Origin: Hymenobacter sublimis
Lineage (GTDB): Bacteria > Bacteroidota > Bacteroidia > Cytophagales > Hymenobacteraceae
Reading direction: 5' to 3'
Length of the DNA: 64,000 nucleotides
NCBI RefSeq assembly: GCF_023101345.1
Contig: NZ_CP095848.1
Span: 1 to 64,000, forward strand
The notes below the pieces were generated by a model, which had not been told where the DNA came from, made no database searches, and worked only from the letters and a program-made list of their open reading frames with translations. Positions 40,157-49,536 of this stretch are shown in pieces; positions within the stretch are counted from its first letter, which is position 1; every line of letters starts with the position of its first letter. The position numbers were made by a program, and so were the translations under genes.

Positions 40157-41989
40157 ATGCAAGAGAAAGGTAGCATCTCGATTCATACCGAGAATATCTT
40201 CCCCATCATCAAGAAGTTCCTGTACTCCGACCACGAAATCTTCCTGCGCGAGTTGGTAAGCAACGCGGTAGATGCCACGCAGAAGCTGAAAAGCCTGGGG
40301 CAGCTAGGGGAGTTCAAAGGCGAGCTGGGGGAGCTGAAGGTGAAAGTAAGCGTGGACAAGGAAGCCCGCACCATCACCATTTCGGACCGCGGCCTGGGGA
40401 TGACGGCCGAGGAAATTAAAAAGTACATCAACCAAATTGCCTTCTCCGGGGCCACTGAGTTTGTAGAGAAGTACAAGGAGAAGGACGCGGCGGCTAAAGA
40501 CCAAATCATTGGTCAGTTTGGCTTGGGCTTCTACTCGGCTTTTATGGTAGCCAAAGAGGTAGAAATCTTCTCTAAAAGCTACAAAGACGATACTGAAGGC
40601 GCCCACTGGGTATGCGATGGTAGCACCGAGTTCAGCCTCGAAACGACCGACAAGGCCGACCGGGGTACCGACGTGGTCCTGCACGTAGCCGAAGACTCCG
40701 ATGAGTTTTTGGAAGCGGCGCGCCTGAAAGGGATTCTCAACAAATACTGCAAGTTCCTGCCGGTTGAAATTGAGTTTGAGGGCGAGGTAATCAATCAAAC
40801 GGCTCCCATCTGGACCAAGCAACCCTCGGAACTGACCGATGAGGACTACGTGAAGTTCTATCAGGAGCTGTATCCTTTCTCGGAGCCGCCCCTGTTCTGG
40901 ATTCACCTCAACGTAGACTACCCCTTTAACCTGACGGGTATTTTGTACTTCCCGAAAGTGAAGGACGAGCTGCAGTTCCAGCGCAACAAGATTCAGCTGT
41001 ACTCGCGCCAGGTGTTCATTACCGACGAGGTGAAGGACGTAGTGCCCGAGTTCCTGATGCTGCTGCACGGCGTTATCGACTCGCCGGATATTCCGCTGAA
41101 CGTGTCGCGGAGCTTCCTACAGGCCGACGCAAACGTGCGCAAGATCAATACCTACATCACCAAAAAGGTAGCCGACAAGCTGGCTGAGCTGTACCGCAAG
41201 GACCGCGCGGGCTTCGAGGAGAAGTGGTCCGACATTGGTCTGTTCGTGAAGTACGGCATGCTCTCGGACGAGAAGTTCTACGACAAGGCTAAAGATTTTG
41301 CCTTGGTGCAGAACACGGCTAGTAAATACTTCACACTACCTGAGTACCAAGAGTTTATTCAGGCCAACCAGAAGGATAAGAACGACCAGACCGTTGTGCT
41401 ATACACCTCCGACCCGGAGGCCCAGCACGCCTACGTACAGTCGGCTACGGAGCGGGGCTACGACGTGCTGAAGCTAGATGCGGTACTAGACCCGCACTTC
41501 ATTGGGCAGTTGGAGCAAAAGCTTGAAAAGACCACTTTCAAGCGGGTTGACGCTGATACGGTTAGCAAGCTTATTGAAAAGGACGAGGCGACAGAAAGCG
41601 TGCTGAGCGAAGATGACAAGACCAAGCTGCAGGACGTGTTCAAGCAGGCCATCAGCAATGAGCACATGCACGTGCAGGTAGAAGCCCTGTCGCCCCAGGA
41701 TGCGCCGGTGATTATCACGCTACCCGAGTTTATGCGCCGCATGAAAGACATGCAGCGCGTAGGCGGTGGGGGAGGTATGCAGATGTTCGGCTCCCTACCC
41801 GACTCCTATACCGTAAGCGTGAATGCCAACCACCCCGTAGCCCAGCGTGTACTGCAGGCCGAAGGTGAGGCAGGCTCTACGCTGGCCCGTCAGGCATTCG
41901 ACTTGGCTTTGCTAGCCCAAGGCCTACTGAAAGGCGAGGCGCTAACTGCCTTTGTGAAGCGTAGCGCCGATTTGCTAGCCGCGGAGTAG
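40157..41989 (+). CDS. htpG: Molecular chaperone HtpG (Hsp90)
   Basis: A 610-residue cytosolic ATP-dependent chaperone. The GHKL ATPase domain has LRELVSNAVDATQKL (Asn/Asp for Mg-ATP, ~32-46), DRGLGMTAEEI, and IGQFGLGFYSAFMVA (lid-side G-x-x-G-x-G loop). The middle domain holds GVIDSPDIPLNVSRSFLQAD with the catalytic-loop arginine. The C-terminal dimerisation region (~480-610) is complete. The start MQEKGSISIHTENIFPI is the usual HtpG beginning. The gene is monocistronic. A heat-shock operator was not recognised. Confidence 0.97.
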   Translation: MQEKGSISIHTENIFPIIKKFLYSDHEIFLRELVSNAVDATQKLKSLGQLGEFKGELGELKVKVSVDKEARTITISDRGLGMTAEEIKKYINQIAFSGATEFVEKYKEKDAAAKDQIIGQFGLGFYSAFMVAKEVEIFSKSYKDDTEGAHWVCDGSTEFSLETTDKADRGTDVVLHVAEDSDEFLEAARLKGILNKYCKFLPVEIEFEGEVINQTAPIWTKQPSELTDEDYVKFYQELYPFSEPPLFWIHLNVDYPFNLTGILYFPKVKDELQFQRNKIQLYSRQVFITDEVKDVVPEFLMLLHGVIDSPDIPLNVSRSFLQADANVRKINTYITKKVADKLAELYRKDRAGFEEKWSDIGLFVKYGMLSDEKFYDKAKDFALVQNTASKYFTLPEYQEFIQANQKDKNDQTVVLYTSDPEAQHAYVQSATERGYDVLKLDAVLDPHFIGQLEQKLEKTTFKRVDADTVSKLIEKDEATESVLSEDDKTKLQDVFKQAISNEHMHVQVEALSPQDAPVIITLPEFMRRMKDMQRVGGGGGMQMFGSLPDSYTVSVNANHPVAQRVLQAEGEAGSTLARQAFDLALLAQGLLKGEALTAFVKRSADLLAAE

Positions 41990-42141
41990 TCTTAGAAAGT
42001 CTTTAAAGTCTATGTTGGTACAAAACCCCGGTGGCCTAGGTTGCTGGGGTTTTGTCCTTGTAAGGAAGGCGCCCGTTACTTAGGTGCACTTGCCTATGGG
42101 TTCGAGTATGCAGGGCGTCGCAACTGGGCACCAAATCCCTA

Positions 42142-42149
42142 TATCTTTA
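42142..42149 (+). promoter_or_regulatory. Near-consensus -7 element of the MORN-type lipoprotein gene
   Basis: TATCTTTA, one mismatch to TAnnTTTG, 34 bases before the start at 42183. This supports 42183 over in-frame ATGs upstream of the promoter. Confidence 0.45.
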
Positions 42150-42182
42150 CGTTCGATGCTGCGAATCCTGCCTTCTACTTTA

Positions 42183-43145
42183 ATGCGTCTGTTACGTCCG
42201 TATGCTCTATTGCTTCTACTGGTACTAGCCGTAGGAGCCTGCTCCAAAAAAACGGTATCGTTTAATAGCCGCCCGGAAGCAGCCGGGGGGCTTACCCTTG
42301 CGGACACGCTGACCAAGGCCCGTGACACGACCAACGCCCCGTCGTTGGAAGCTCAGCGCGTAACCATGACCAAGGAGCAGGAGCGGGCAGCTAAGGAGAA
42401 GGAAAAAGCCGCCCAGCGCAAGCCCCGCAAGAAAAAGAACATCTTCCTGGGGGAGCAAATCAAGAAGGGTTATGTGAAATCTGGACCCAAGGGTAAAAAC
42501 CAGGCGGTTGAAATTTTCTACTACCTGCGTGCTTTCCAGCAACCCAACGTGTACGCCCCCGCCCGTTACGTATTTGACCCCAAGAAGCGCCGTATTTTTA
42601 AAGCGCCGCCCGGCGAGGTTGATGGCAGCCAGCTGAAAGTGCTGCACGGGCCCTACAAGAAAATGCAGGGAGGAAAAGTGGTTGAAACCGGTTTTTACGC
42701 CGTAGGCACCCGCCACTTACGCTGGGAGAAATTCACCCGCGACAATATTCTAATCAGCAAAACCCATTATGAAATGGGCTTCCCGCGAGACGCCAACGTC
42801 ACGTACTACGATGCGGGCCAGAAGCAGGTAAAGGAGGTTATTCCGTACGTGAACGGCAAGCTGGAAGGCGACTACGTGCGCTACAACGAAAACGGCCAAC
42901 TGGAGTGGGTAGGACAGTTTGAGAATGGCAAGCGCATTGGAACCTGGAACCGCTACTGGGGTTTTCGGAACACCCGCAACCGCCTGCGGTACGAGTATGA
43001 ATACGGCGAGTCTGGCTACGAGCCCGAAGTGACGGAGCCCGTACTGGTCAAAGAGTACAACCGCAACGGTGTGGCTATTTTCGAGAAGGACAAGTTCGAT
43101 AACCGGGACAAGCCCGACACGTCTCGTCCGGGCGCTAAAAACTAA
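42183..43145 (+). CDS. Lipoprotein with MORN/YwqK-like repeats
   Basis: A 320-residue lipoprotein (MRLLRPYALLLLLVLAVGAC, Cys20). A basic, Lys/Glu-rich linker (KEQERAAKEKEKAAQRKPRK) precedes a beta-rich part. The C-terminal half has repeated G-x-x-x-G-x-W/Y-x-x-Y units (GKLEGDYVRYNENGQLEW, GKRIGTWNRYWGF), the pattern of MORN or YwqK-type repeats. The YwqK family is sometimes labelled 'antitoxin', but nothing here supports that role. A structural envelope protein is more likely. Confidence 0.75.
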   Translation: MRLLRPYALLLLLVLAVGACSKKTVSFNSRPEAAGGLTLADTLTKARDTTNAPSLEAQRVTMTKEQERAAKEKEKAAQRKPRKKKNIFLGEQIKKGYVKSGPKGKNQAVEIFYYLRAFQQPNVYAPARYVFDPKKRRIFKAPPGEVDGSQLKVLHGPYKKMQGGKVVETGFYAVGTRHLRWEKFTRDNILISKTHYEMGFPRDANVTYYDAGQKQVKEVIPYVNGKLEGDYVRYNENGQLEWVGQFENGKRIGTWNRYWGFRNTRNRLRYEYEYGESGYEPEVTEPVLVKEYNRNGVAIFEKDKFDNRDKPDTSRPGAKN

Positions 43146-43181
43146 AGTAGTGCCGCGCGTTTGGGTCGTGAAAATGGCAGC

Positions 43182-43541
43182 TTAATAAAAAGCATCCCGA
43201 AAGTGCTCCACACGTAGCCCCTCGTGGGTGGGTTGCAGGGCCAAGATGTCAAAGCGAATGTCGCCGCGCCACTGTAGCTGTTCCTGTACCTGCTCGGCAG
43301 CCAGGCGCAACAACTGACGCTTGCGCTCCGTGACGAATTCTTCGGGGTGGCCATACAGCGCAGAGGAACGCGTTTTAACTTCCACGAACACTAGTAGCTG
43401 AGTGCCTTGCCGCACAATTAGGTCTACCTCCGCCCGGCGGTAGCGGTAGTTGCGGTATACCAGTTCGTATCCTTGCGCCAACAAGTAGCGCAGGCCAATT
43501 TCTTCACCATCATGCCCAAGTTGGTGGGAGGGTATACGCAT
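43182..43541 (-). CDS. yraN: YraN/UPF0102 endonuclease-like protein
   Basis: A 119-residue protein of the restriction-endonuclease fold. GHDGEEIGLRYLLAQGYELV, RYRRAEVDLIVRQGTQLLVFVEVKTR and ERKRQLLRLAAEQVQE show the conserved E ... D-x16-E-x-K nuclease core (AEVDLI ... FVEVKTR). The cellular role of this widespread family is unclear, probably linked to Holliday-junction or recombination processing. The ATG at 43541 precedes the core; an in-frame TTG at 43562 would add seven residues. Confidence 0.9.
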   Translation of the reverse strand: MRIPSHQLGHDGEEIGLRYLLAQGYELVYRNYRYRRAEVDLIVRQGTQLLVFVEVKTRSSALYGHPEEFVTERKRQLLRLAAEQVQEQLQWRGDIRFDILALQPTHEGLRVEHFRDAFY

Positions 43542-43604
43542 GACAAAAGCCGGGTAAGCCAAGGAGAACAGCAGCCAGATACACTGGTTTGGGACTAAAT
43601 CTAG

Positions 43605-43612
43605 TACCTTTG
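43605..43612 (+). promoter_or_regulatory. TAnnTTTG -7 element upstream of lipB
   Basis: TACCTTTG, a perfect match, about 150 bases before the lipB start and downstream of the divergent yraN start. It would give a long 5' leader. Confidence 0.5.
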
Positions 43613-43763
43613 ACTGTTTCTACACGGAGAAGGTGAGTTCTTCAGGCGCGGATGTAACCCGCTAATGAGGAGCTTGCCAGGCTTGAAAAGCAAGGAGAAA
43701 ACAGCCAAGAAACCGTAGCTGTTGGCTACTTCCTTTCGGGCCCCTTTCCTTTCGCTTTGCCAC

Positions 43764-44573
43764 ATGACCATGTACTCCGCCTGCGCTAGTTCGGATTCTA
43801 CGGGCACTTCTTCTACCCCAGTCGGTGCTGTTAATGTAGCTGCCACCGGACAAAACCGCCGGGTGGAAGTACGGCGTTTGGGAGTAGGTGAATACCAGCC
43901 GACTTGGGACCTGCAGGAGCAACTGCTGGCCGATACCTTAGCGGTGAAAACTCGCAACCGCCAAGCTGCCGAAACTGGTGCCTTGCCTGAGCCAACTCCT
44001 AATTACTTACTGCTTTGCGAGCATCCCCACGTGTACACGCTGGGAAAAAGCGGTAAACCCGAGCACCTGCTCCTAGATGAAGTTGGCCTAACGGCTCACG
44101 CGGCCACATTCCACCGCATCAACCGCGGCGGCGACATTACGTATCACGGTCCCGGGCAGTTAGTTGGCTACCCCATCCTCGACCTCGACAACTTCTTCCC
44201 TGACATTCACCGCTACCTGCGCGTGCTAGAAGAAGCCATCATTCTTACTCTGGCCGAGTATGGCGTACGAGCTGGTCGGATTGCTGGCCTGACGGGCGTC
44301 TGGATTGATTTTGAGGAGGGGGCTGCTAACCCGCGGAAAATATGCGCGCTGGGCGTGAAGTGCAGCCGCTGGGTGACCATGCACGGCTTTGCCCTCAATG
44401 TCAATACCAACTTGGCCTACTTCGGTCACATCGTGCCCTGTGGCATCACTGATAAGGCTGTGACTTCCTTGGAGCAAGAACTAGGACGGCCCGTACCCCT
44501 AGCAGAAGTGCAGGACCGGTTGCTTCCGCACCTGAGCCAGTTGCTAGGTGCCGAGATGTACGAGAACAGTTAA
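43764..44573 (+). CDS. lipB: Lipoyl(octanoyl) transferase LipB
   Basis: A 269-residue enzyme that moves octanoate from acyl-carrier protein to lipoyl-dependent enzymes. The signatures are LLLCEHPHVYTLGKSG, HRINRGGDITYHGPGQLVGYP (active-site channel) and ICALGVKCSRWVTMHGFALNVN (lysine/His for the acyl-transfer centre). NLAYFGHIVPCGI carries the catalytic Cys. About 35 residues before VEVRRLGVGEY are extra compared with most LipB, so a start further inside is possible. The next gene begins four bases after its stop, as in an operon. Confidence 0.93.
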   Translation: MTMYSACASSDSTGTSSTPVGAVNVAATGQNRRVEVRRLGVGEYQPTWDLQEQLLADTLAVKTRNRQAAETGALPEPTPNYLLLCEHPHVYTLGKSGKPEHLLLDEVGLTAHAATFHRINRGGDITYHGPGQLVGYPILDLDNFFPDIHRYLRVLEEAIILTLAEYGVRAGRIAGLTGVWIDFEEGAANPRKICALGVKCSRWVTMHGFALNVNTNLAYFGHIVPCGITDKAVTSLEQELGRPVPLAEVQDRLLPHLSQLLGAEMYENS

Positions 44574-44576
44574 TCC

Positions 44577-44996
44577 ATGAAAAAAGACATCGTTTTCGAC
44601 CCCGTTGAAGGAGTGTCCATCACCGTAGTGCCCGATGACAACGCGACAGAAGCCTCAGAAAACCAGTTGGGCTGGCAGGTGTACCTGTTGAATCACAACG
44701 ACTTCGCCTTGCAGAATGTCATTGTAAGCTCTAAGGGCTATGGGGTTGACCCGGAAGGAGAACCAATCCGTACCTCAACCCTGCGGCACGTTATGTTGGA
44801 AGTGGAGCCGCGGTCTGCTGTGCTAATCGAGCCCATTGACCCAGCTTTATTCCACCTGAACAATCAGTACTGGGTGAGCTACTATGTTGACTCGAAGATT
44901 TTTGATAAAAAATTCATCTTCGTTCCCGACTCCATCGTTTCTGACAACTTAACGCACATTGCTTTGCTGGAGCGGCCGGGCGTACTGCATAGTTAG
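44577..44996 (+). CDS. Conserved Bacteroidota protein downstream of lipB, unknown function
   Basis: A 139-residue soluble protein, mostly beta: MKKDIVFDPVEGVSITVVPD, WQVYLLNHNDFALQNVIVSS and the late VDSKIFDKKFIFVPDSI. The two sheets suggest an immunoglobulin-like or C2-like sandwich, but I recognise no named family beyond the Bacteroidota homologs usually found next to lipB. The four-base spacing indicates co-expression with lipB. Its last 9 codons precede a strong -7 element for the following gene. Confidence 0.75.
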   Translation: MKKDIVFDPVEGVSITVVPDDNATEASENQLGWQVYLLNHNDFALQNVIVSSKGYGVDPEGEPIRTSTLRHVMLEVEPRSAVLIEPIDPALFHLNNQYWVSYYVDSKIFDKKFIFVPDSIVSDNLTHIALLERPGVLHS

Positions 44997-44999
44997 CCG

Positions 45000-45007
45000 T
45001 ATCTTTG
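45000..45007 (+). promoter_or_regulatory. TAnnTTTG -7 element of the WecA-like gene
   Basis: TATCTTTG, perfect match, just after the stop of the preceding gene and 57 bases before the ATG at 45064. It shows that longer upstream in-frame starts are not used. Confidence 0.6.
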
Positions 45008-45063
45008 CCTCTCAATTACCTATCCCATCCTGGGATACATCTTACCGTAAGCGCCGAACCGCA

Positions 45064-46134
45064 ATGAATGCACTCGGAATTCAGTTGGGTCTGTCCTCCC
45101 TATGGGCGTTTCTGGTGGCATTGTTCGCCGTTCCGTCCATTATATACATTGCCCACCTGAAAAACATGCTCGACACGCCCAATGTGCGGACCGTGCATGA
45201 GTCGCTTACTCCGCGTTTGGGCGGAGTAGCTGTATTCGCTGGCTTTATGTCGGCCCTTACCATTTTCGCTCCCCTCAACAACGGCGTACAGCAACTGCTA
45301 GCAGGCTGCATCGTGCTGTTTTTTGTGGGTCTGAAAGATGACCTAGTAAGTATTTCGGTTTCCAAGAAGTTTGTGGGTCAGCTCCTGGCTACCGGCATCG
45401 TCATGATAATGGCGGATGTGCGCATCACCAGCTTTCAAGGCATTTTGGGCATTCAAGAACTGCCAGTGGGCATTAGCTACGCCTTTACCTTCTTTGCCAT
45501 CGTCGGAATAACCAACGCTATTAACCTAATTGATGGCTTGGATGGCTTGGCAGGATCCATCGTCCTGATTATCGTTAGCACATTCGGCTATTACTTTTAC
45601 CAGTACGGGGGCGAGCAGTTTGGTAACTACGTATTCGTATCCGTTTGTGTAGTAGGAGGGATGCTGGGCTTTCTGCGCTACAACTTCCACAAAGCCACAA
45701 TTTTCATGGGTGATACCGGCTCCCTGGTCTGCGGCTTTATTGTATCCATCCTGACCATTCAATTCATCGAGATGGGCCTGAAGGTAGGCCAGCCCTTTGC
45801 TTCTTCGGCACCATCCGTAGCGGCCGGCATTCTGTTCGTGCCCCTGTTTGACACCCTACGGGTATTCATTGTTCGGATGATGGCCGGCAGGTCGCCCTTT
45901 TCCCCTGATAAGAATCACGTGCATCACCGCATTCTAGCCATGGGTTTTCAGCAAATCAGCACGGTGGTGCTGCTGGGCCTGCTGAATGTGGTAGTGATTC
46001 TGTTCGTTATTAACTTTGCCTACCTGGGTAACACCTTGTTAATCTGCGCGCTAGTTGCTTTCTCCTTGGTGCTGAGCGTATTCCTGGGAGTGTATCACAG
46101 CCGGGCAGAGCGGCAGCGGGTAGCCTCAAATTAG
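45064..46134 (+). CDS. WecA/MraY-family polyprenyl-phosphate sugar-1-phosphate transferase
   Basis: A 356-residue multi-pass inner-membrane enzyme. It moves a HexNAc-1-phosphate from UDP-sugar to undecaprenyl phosphate, the first step of a lipid-linked glycan. Signature cytosolic loops are present: VGLKDDLVSISVSKKFVGQ (DD motif for Mg), NAINLIDGLDGLAGSI, FMGDTGSLVCGFIV and the basic SPFSPDKNHVHHRILAMG. About 11 helices are visible. It resembles WecA more than MraY. The following DUF4271 gene begins 15 bases later. Confidence 0.9.
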   Translation: MNALGIQLGLSSLWAFLVALFAVPSIIYIAHLKNMLDTPNVRTVHESLTPRLGGVAVFAGFMSALTIFAPLNNGVQQLLAGCIVLFFVGLKDDLVSISVSKKFVGQLLATGIVMIMADVRITSFQGILGIQELPVGISYAFTFFAIVGITNAINLIDGLDGLAGSIVLIIVSTFGYYFYQYGGEQFGNYVFVSVCVVGGMLGFLRYNFHKATIFMGDTGSLVCGFIVSILTIQFIEMGLKVGQPFASSAPSVAAGILFVPLFDTLRVFIVRMMAGRSPFSPDKNHVHHRILAMGFQQISTVVLLGLLNVVVILFVINFAYLGNTLLICALVAFSLVLSVFLGVYHSRAERQRVASN

Positions 46135-46148
46135 TACGCCATATACCA

Positions 46149-47333
46149 GTGCGTAGCAGCAGCCTTCGTCGGTTTTGGGCCTTGCTCTGGCTAACTGGTC
46201 TGAGCCTGTTTCCGCTATTGCTTCGGGCCGCCGAATACCGGCCGTTGCCGCCGGCTCCGCGCGCGGGCCTAACCCAAGATTGGCTGATTCACGACGAAGC
46301 ACGTAACCGCCTGGTCCTTTACTTATCCGACTACCATCCGCCGGCTCACGCCTACTATCAGTGGTTGTCAATTCGGCCTGCCAAGTCTTTGCCCATCAGC
46401 TTTACGGCCCGGGAAAGGCTGAGCTTATTCATTGATAACCGGCTCGTATTCACCGCCCAGACGCCAGCCACCTATACCCTGGACCTAGCCCGTTTGCTAC
46501 CCCCGGGTAGCGTGCCAGGCCCTCATCTGCTGTGCGTGTGGCAGCCCGATGCCTCGCCCAACCTGGCTTCCTTTATAAACGCCGTGCCTGCTAAGCCTAC
46601 GCAGGCGGGCAAATCCGCCGCCCTTCCCCTCGACGCCCAACCCCGTCCGCGCGGGCATCAAGGCCAGAATGTATTCGTTGGCTTTCTGCTGCTGATTGGC
46701 CTGTGTTATGGTGGCTTGCGGGCTACCTACCAGCCAGGTTTCACCCGCATCTATCAGCTAGAGGGCTTATGGGGCAAAGGCTCCGCTGAGCAGGATTTTC
46801 TAATCAAGCCCACGCTAACCTGGCTGAACCTAGTGTTAGTGCTGCTCTTCGCGCTTTCCTTTGCTTTGCTACTCGTTGCCATTCACACCAACATCCAAAG
46901 CATCGTTATTCTGCGTCGCCTATTTGATGTGGCGGAATCGGCAATTGTTGTGCGGGTATTGTTGTACACGGCCTTGGTAGCGGGGTTTGTACTTGGTAAA
47001 TACCTATTTTTGGAGCTGATGGGCTACATTTTCGATGTAGCAGACTTGCTAACCATCCAGTACCGCGAGTTTATCCGCACCATCCTGTTTATGGGGCTGT
47101 TCCTGCCCGCCGTTATGCTCCTATATTTGGGTCTCAATCAGCGCCTACCCGAGACGGTACTGTGGGTTTCCAACGGGGTGGTTTCCTTGCTGTTGATTGG
47201 TACTGTGCTTCGAGTTGGGCGCACCTTGCATCATAAGACATCCTTACTAAATCTACATTTGTTTTCGTACCTTTGCGCCACAGAAGTGATTCCTTTGATC
47301 GTTCTGCTCAAGCTGATCGTTTTTACCTACTGA
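46149..47333 (+). CDS. DUF4271-family membrane protein
   Basis: A 394-residue protein starting with GTG. A signal-like hydrophobic segment is followed by a periplasmic beta domain (~30-160, SLPISFTARERLSLFIDNRL). Next come about seven membrane helices: VFVGFLLLIGLCYGGL, VLVLLFALSFALLLVAIHT, YTALVAGFVLGKYLFLELMG and others. The central part fits DUF4271, a family found next to hemD in Bacteroidota; function is unknown. The 15-base gap indicates an operon with the WecA-like gene. Perfect TAnnTTTG strings at 47254-47261 and 47268-47275 near its end could also serve the next gene. Confidence 0.78.
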   Translation: MRSSSLRRFWALLWLTGLSLFPLLLRAAEYRPLPPAPRAGLTQDWLIHDEARNRLVLYLSDYHPPAHAYYQWLSIRPAKSLPISFTARERLSLFIDNRLVFTAQTPATYTLDLARLLPPGSVPGPHLLCVWQPDASPNLASFINAVPAKPTQAGKSAALPLDAQPRPRGHQGQNVFVGFLLLIGLCYGGLRATYQPGFTRIYQLEGLWGKGSAEQDFLIKPTLTWLNLVLVLLFALSFALLLVAIHTNIQSIVILRRLFDVAESAIVVRVLLYTALVAGFVLGKYLFLELMGYIFDVADLLTIQYREFIRTILFMGLFLPAVMLLYLGLNQRLPETVLWVSNGVVSLLLIGTVLRVGRTLHHKTSLLNLHLFSYLCATEVIPLIVLLKLIVFTY

Positions 47334-47410
47334 CACACCTTGTACCGGCCTGCACCGGTTCTGCCCGCACCCTCTCCTTATTGCCTTAGATTTACCCTTT
47401 TTTCTACCTT

Positions 47411-48229
47411 ATGGCCGAGAGCAAAGACAAACCGGGGACGGGCCGTCATGCCAAGCGTATCTCCAGCATTCTTGTCACCCAGCCAAAGCCCTCTAGCGAC
47501 GTTTCCCCCTACTTTGCCATTGCCGAGAAGTACGGCATCAAGGTAGACTTTCGGGAGTTTATTGAGGTTCAGCCGGTTTCCTATAAGGATTTCCGCAAAG
47601 AGAAAGTCAACATTCAGGAACACACGGCCATTATTTTTACGAGCCGCAACGCCGTTGACCATTTCTTCCGCATTTGCCAGGAGGCCAAAATTGAGATGCC
47701 TGCAGAAATGAAGTACTTCTGCATCTCGGAGCAAACGGCTAATTACCTACAGAAATACATTGTGCTGCGTAAGCGCAAGCTTTTCGTGGGCCAGCGGACA
47801 GCTGCTGATCTGTTTGATGTTATCAAGAAGCATAAAGGCGAGCAGTTTCTGTACCCCTGCTCCGATATTCGGAAGGATGATATTCCGGAGTTTATGCGGG
47901 CAAACAACTTCAAGTTTACGGAAGCAGTTATCTATCGCACTGTAGCCAGCGACTTGTCGGATTTATCCGATGTGAAGTACGATTGCATTGCATTCTTCAG
48001 CCCGTCCGGCATCAGCTCGTTGTTTATCAATTTCCCTGATTTCGAGCAGGATGGAACGCGCATTGCTGCTTTTGGCCCCACTACCGCCAAAGCTGTGCTC
48101 GAAGCAGGTTTAGAATTAGATATTGAGGCTCCTCAGCCGAATGCTCCATCCATGACGGGGGCCATTGAGGCTTACATCCGTCTGCACCACGGGGCAGATG
48201 CCATGAAAGAGAAAAAGAGCAACAAGTAA
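47411..48229 (+). CDS. hemD: Uroporphyrinogen-III synthase
   Basis: A 272-residue cytosolic enzyme that closes and inverts ring D of hydroxymethylbilane on the way to heme. ISSILVTQPKPSSDVSPYFAIAEKYG opens the first domain. YKDFRKEKVNIQEHTAIIFTSRNAVDHFF, VASDLSDLSDVKYDCIAFFSPSGISSLF and IAAFGPTTAKAVLEAGLELD are the shared substrate-cleft motifs. It lies after the DUF4271 gene as in many relatives. Near-consensus TAGATTTA is at 47387-47394, 17 bases before the start. Confidence 0.88.
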   Translation: MAESKDKPGTGRHAKRISSILVTQPKPSSDVSPYFAIAEKYGIKVDFREFIEVQPVSYKDFRKEKVNIQEHTAIIFTSRNAVDHFFRICQEAKIEMPAEMKYFCISEQTANYLQKYIVLRKRKLFVGQRTAADLFDVIKKHKGEQFLYPCSDIRKDDIPEFMRANNFKFTEAVIYRTVASDLSDLSDVKYDCIAFFSPSGISSLFINFPDFEQDGTRIAAFGPTTAKAVLEAGLELDIEAPQPNAPSMTGAIEAYIRLHHGADAMKEKKSNK

Positions 48230-48248
48230 AGTATCTGAGTAATAGGGT

Positions 48249-48276
48249 AAGAGGAGCAGCCACTACTGCTCCTCTT
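48249..48276 (+). terminator. Terminator after hemD
   Basis: 11-bp arms AAGAGGAGCAG (48249-48259) and CTGCTCCTCTT (48266-48276) with a six-base loop; there is little T after the stem. Confidence 0.72.
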
Positions 48277-48314
48277 GCGTATACGCCGTGAAATGTTCTA
48301 GGCAGTTTTTTCGT

Positions 48315-48322
48315 TACATTTG
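48315..48322 (+). promoter_or_regulatory. TAnnTTTG -7 element of the PorP/SprF-like gene
   Basis: TACATTTG, perfect match, 53 bases upstream of the ATG at 48375, with a T-rich run before it. Confidence 0.6.
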
Positions 48323-48374
48323 AAGACGTCCTGCCTGCCGTTTTTCATCTGTTCCTGGCTTGTCGTTTATTGAT

Positions 48375-49367
48375 ATGAAGAGAAGTATACTCTGCCTTTG
48401 TGCAGTTCTGTTCATGGGTAAAGCTGTAGCTCAGCAGCAGCCTCAGTTCAGCCACTATGGGTTTAACGGCATGTACCTCAACCCTGCATACGCTGGGGTA
48501 AAAGGCTACGGTGAAATTACTGCTCTTGGCCGCTCGCAATACATCGGCTACAACGGCACCTTCGATGAGGGCGGCTCGCCTACCACTGCTTCTATTACAG
48601 CATCGTTGCCCCTACCTATCTTGGCTAGTGGCATAGGCATTGGTATCTATCGAGATAGAATAGCACAGCTCAACACAACAAATGTGCAACTGTCCTACTC
48701 TCGGCATCTTACCATTGGCGAAGGCCGGTTAGGCTTGGGTATCCAGGGTGTATTTAATAATATCTACCAAGGTAAATTCAGAGCCAACGACGAAAACGAC
48801 ATCCATGTGCCGTTAGAAGGTTCAGATGGGAAAATTGATGTAGGAGCTGGTTTATGGTACGAGGCGCCCAGGCTGTACGCAGGCTTAAGCGTTAATAATC
48901 TGCTACGCTCGGAGTATAAATTCAATAGCCAGGTTGCTACTAGCGGGCGTTCGGCCCGATATTTGAATGAGAATCATGCCTATCTAACAGCAGGTTACAA
49001 TATTGACCTGACTTCATCCGTTGTCCTAACACCTACTGTTCTTGTGAAGATGGTATTGCCGGGCGAATTTGGGGATGAGGATAAGTTTTCCTTGCGTAAT
49101 AACTCATATGAGCTTGGCGCAAGGGCTACTTTCGACGATCGGTACTGGGGAGGACTAGGATACCGATCTGGGGACGCGTTTACCGCTTTGGGAGGGATTA
49201 GCTTTGCTAAGGATAATGCATTGCGGTTGGGACTAGCTTATGACATAATTGCATTTGGCGAAGATGCGAAAGCATCTAGCTCATTTGAAATAATGTTGGG
49301 ATACCGACTGCCGAAACCCGGTTTAAAAATTAAGCCGGCAATCCATACTCCACGGTACAGCTTCTAA
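48375..49367 (+). CDS. PorP/SprF-family type IX secretion outer-membrane protein
   Basis: A 330-residue protein: signal peptide (MKRSILCLCAVLFMGKAVAQ), then QQPQFSHYGFNGMYLNPAYAGVKG, the hallmark start of PorP/SprF. The rest is beta-barrel strands ending with LGYRLPKPGLKIKPAI. PorP-like proteins form an outer-membrane complex used by the type IX secretion and gliding machinery. It directly precedes gldK-gldL-gldM-gldN, which fits that machine, though many genomes carry several paralogs of PorP and this one's partner substrate is unknown. Confidence 0.88.
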   Translation: MKRSILCLCAVLFMGKAVAQQQPQFSHYGFNGMYLNPAYAGVKGYGEITALGRSQYIGYNGTFDEGGSPTTASITASLPLPILASGIGIGIYRDRIAQLNTTNVQLSYSRHLTIGEGRLGLGIQGVFNNIYQGKFRANDENDIHVPLEGSDGKIDVGAGLWYEAPRLYAGLSVNNLLRSEYKFNSQVATSGRSARYLNENHAYLTAGYNIDLTSSVVLTPTVLVKMVLPGEFGDEDKFSLRNNSYELGARATFDDRYWGGLGYRSGDAFTALGGISFAKDNALRLGLAYDIIAFGEDAKASSSFEIMLGYRLPKPGLKIKPAIHTPRYSF

Positions 49368-49536
49368 GTTTAGGGCTTTTAAATAGAAAATAGCCCTTTT
49401 ACAATGGTTTGCCCATTGTATCTCCAGGGGGCATTCAATAAATTGCTAGCCTTCTTCGTTAAGCTGGTCGTGAAAGTGATTCGTAGACAAACTGTTAGTG
49501 TTGGCCGATTGGCTTGTTTACGACCGGATGTTTTGC

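Noticed and set aside
42183..43145. Antitoxin role for the MORN/YwqK-like lipoprotein
   Set aside because: No toxin gene is adjacent, and the protein has a lipoprotein signal, which does not fit a cytosolic antitoxin.
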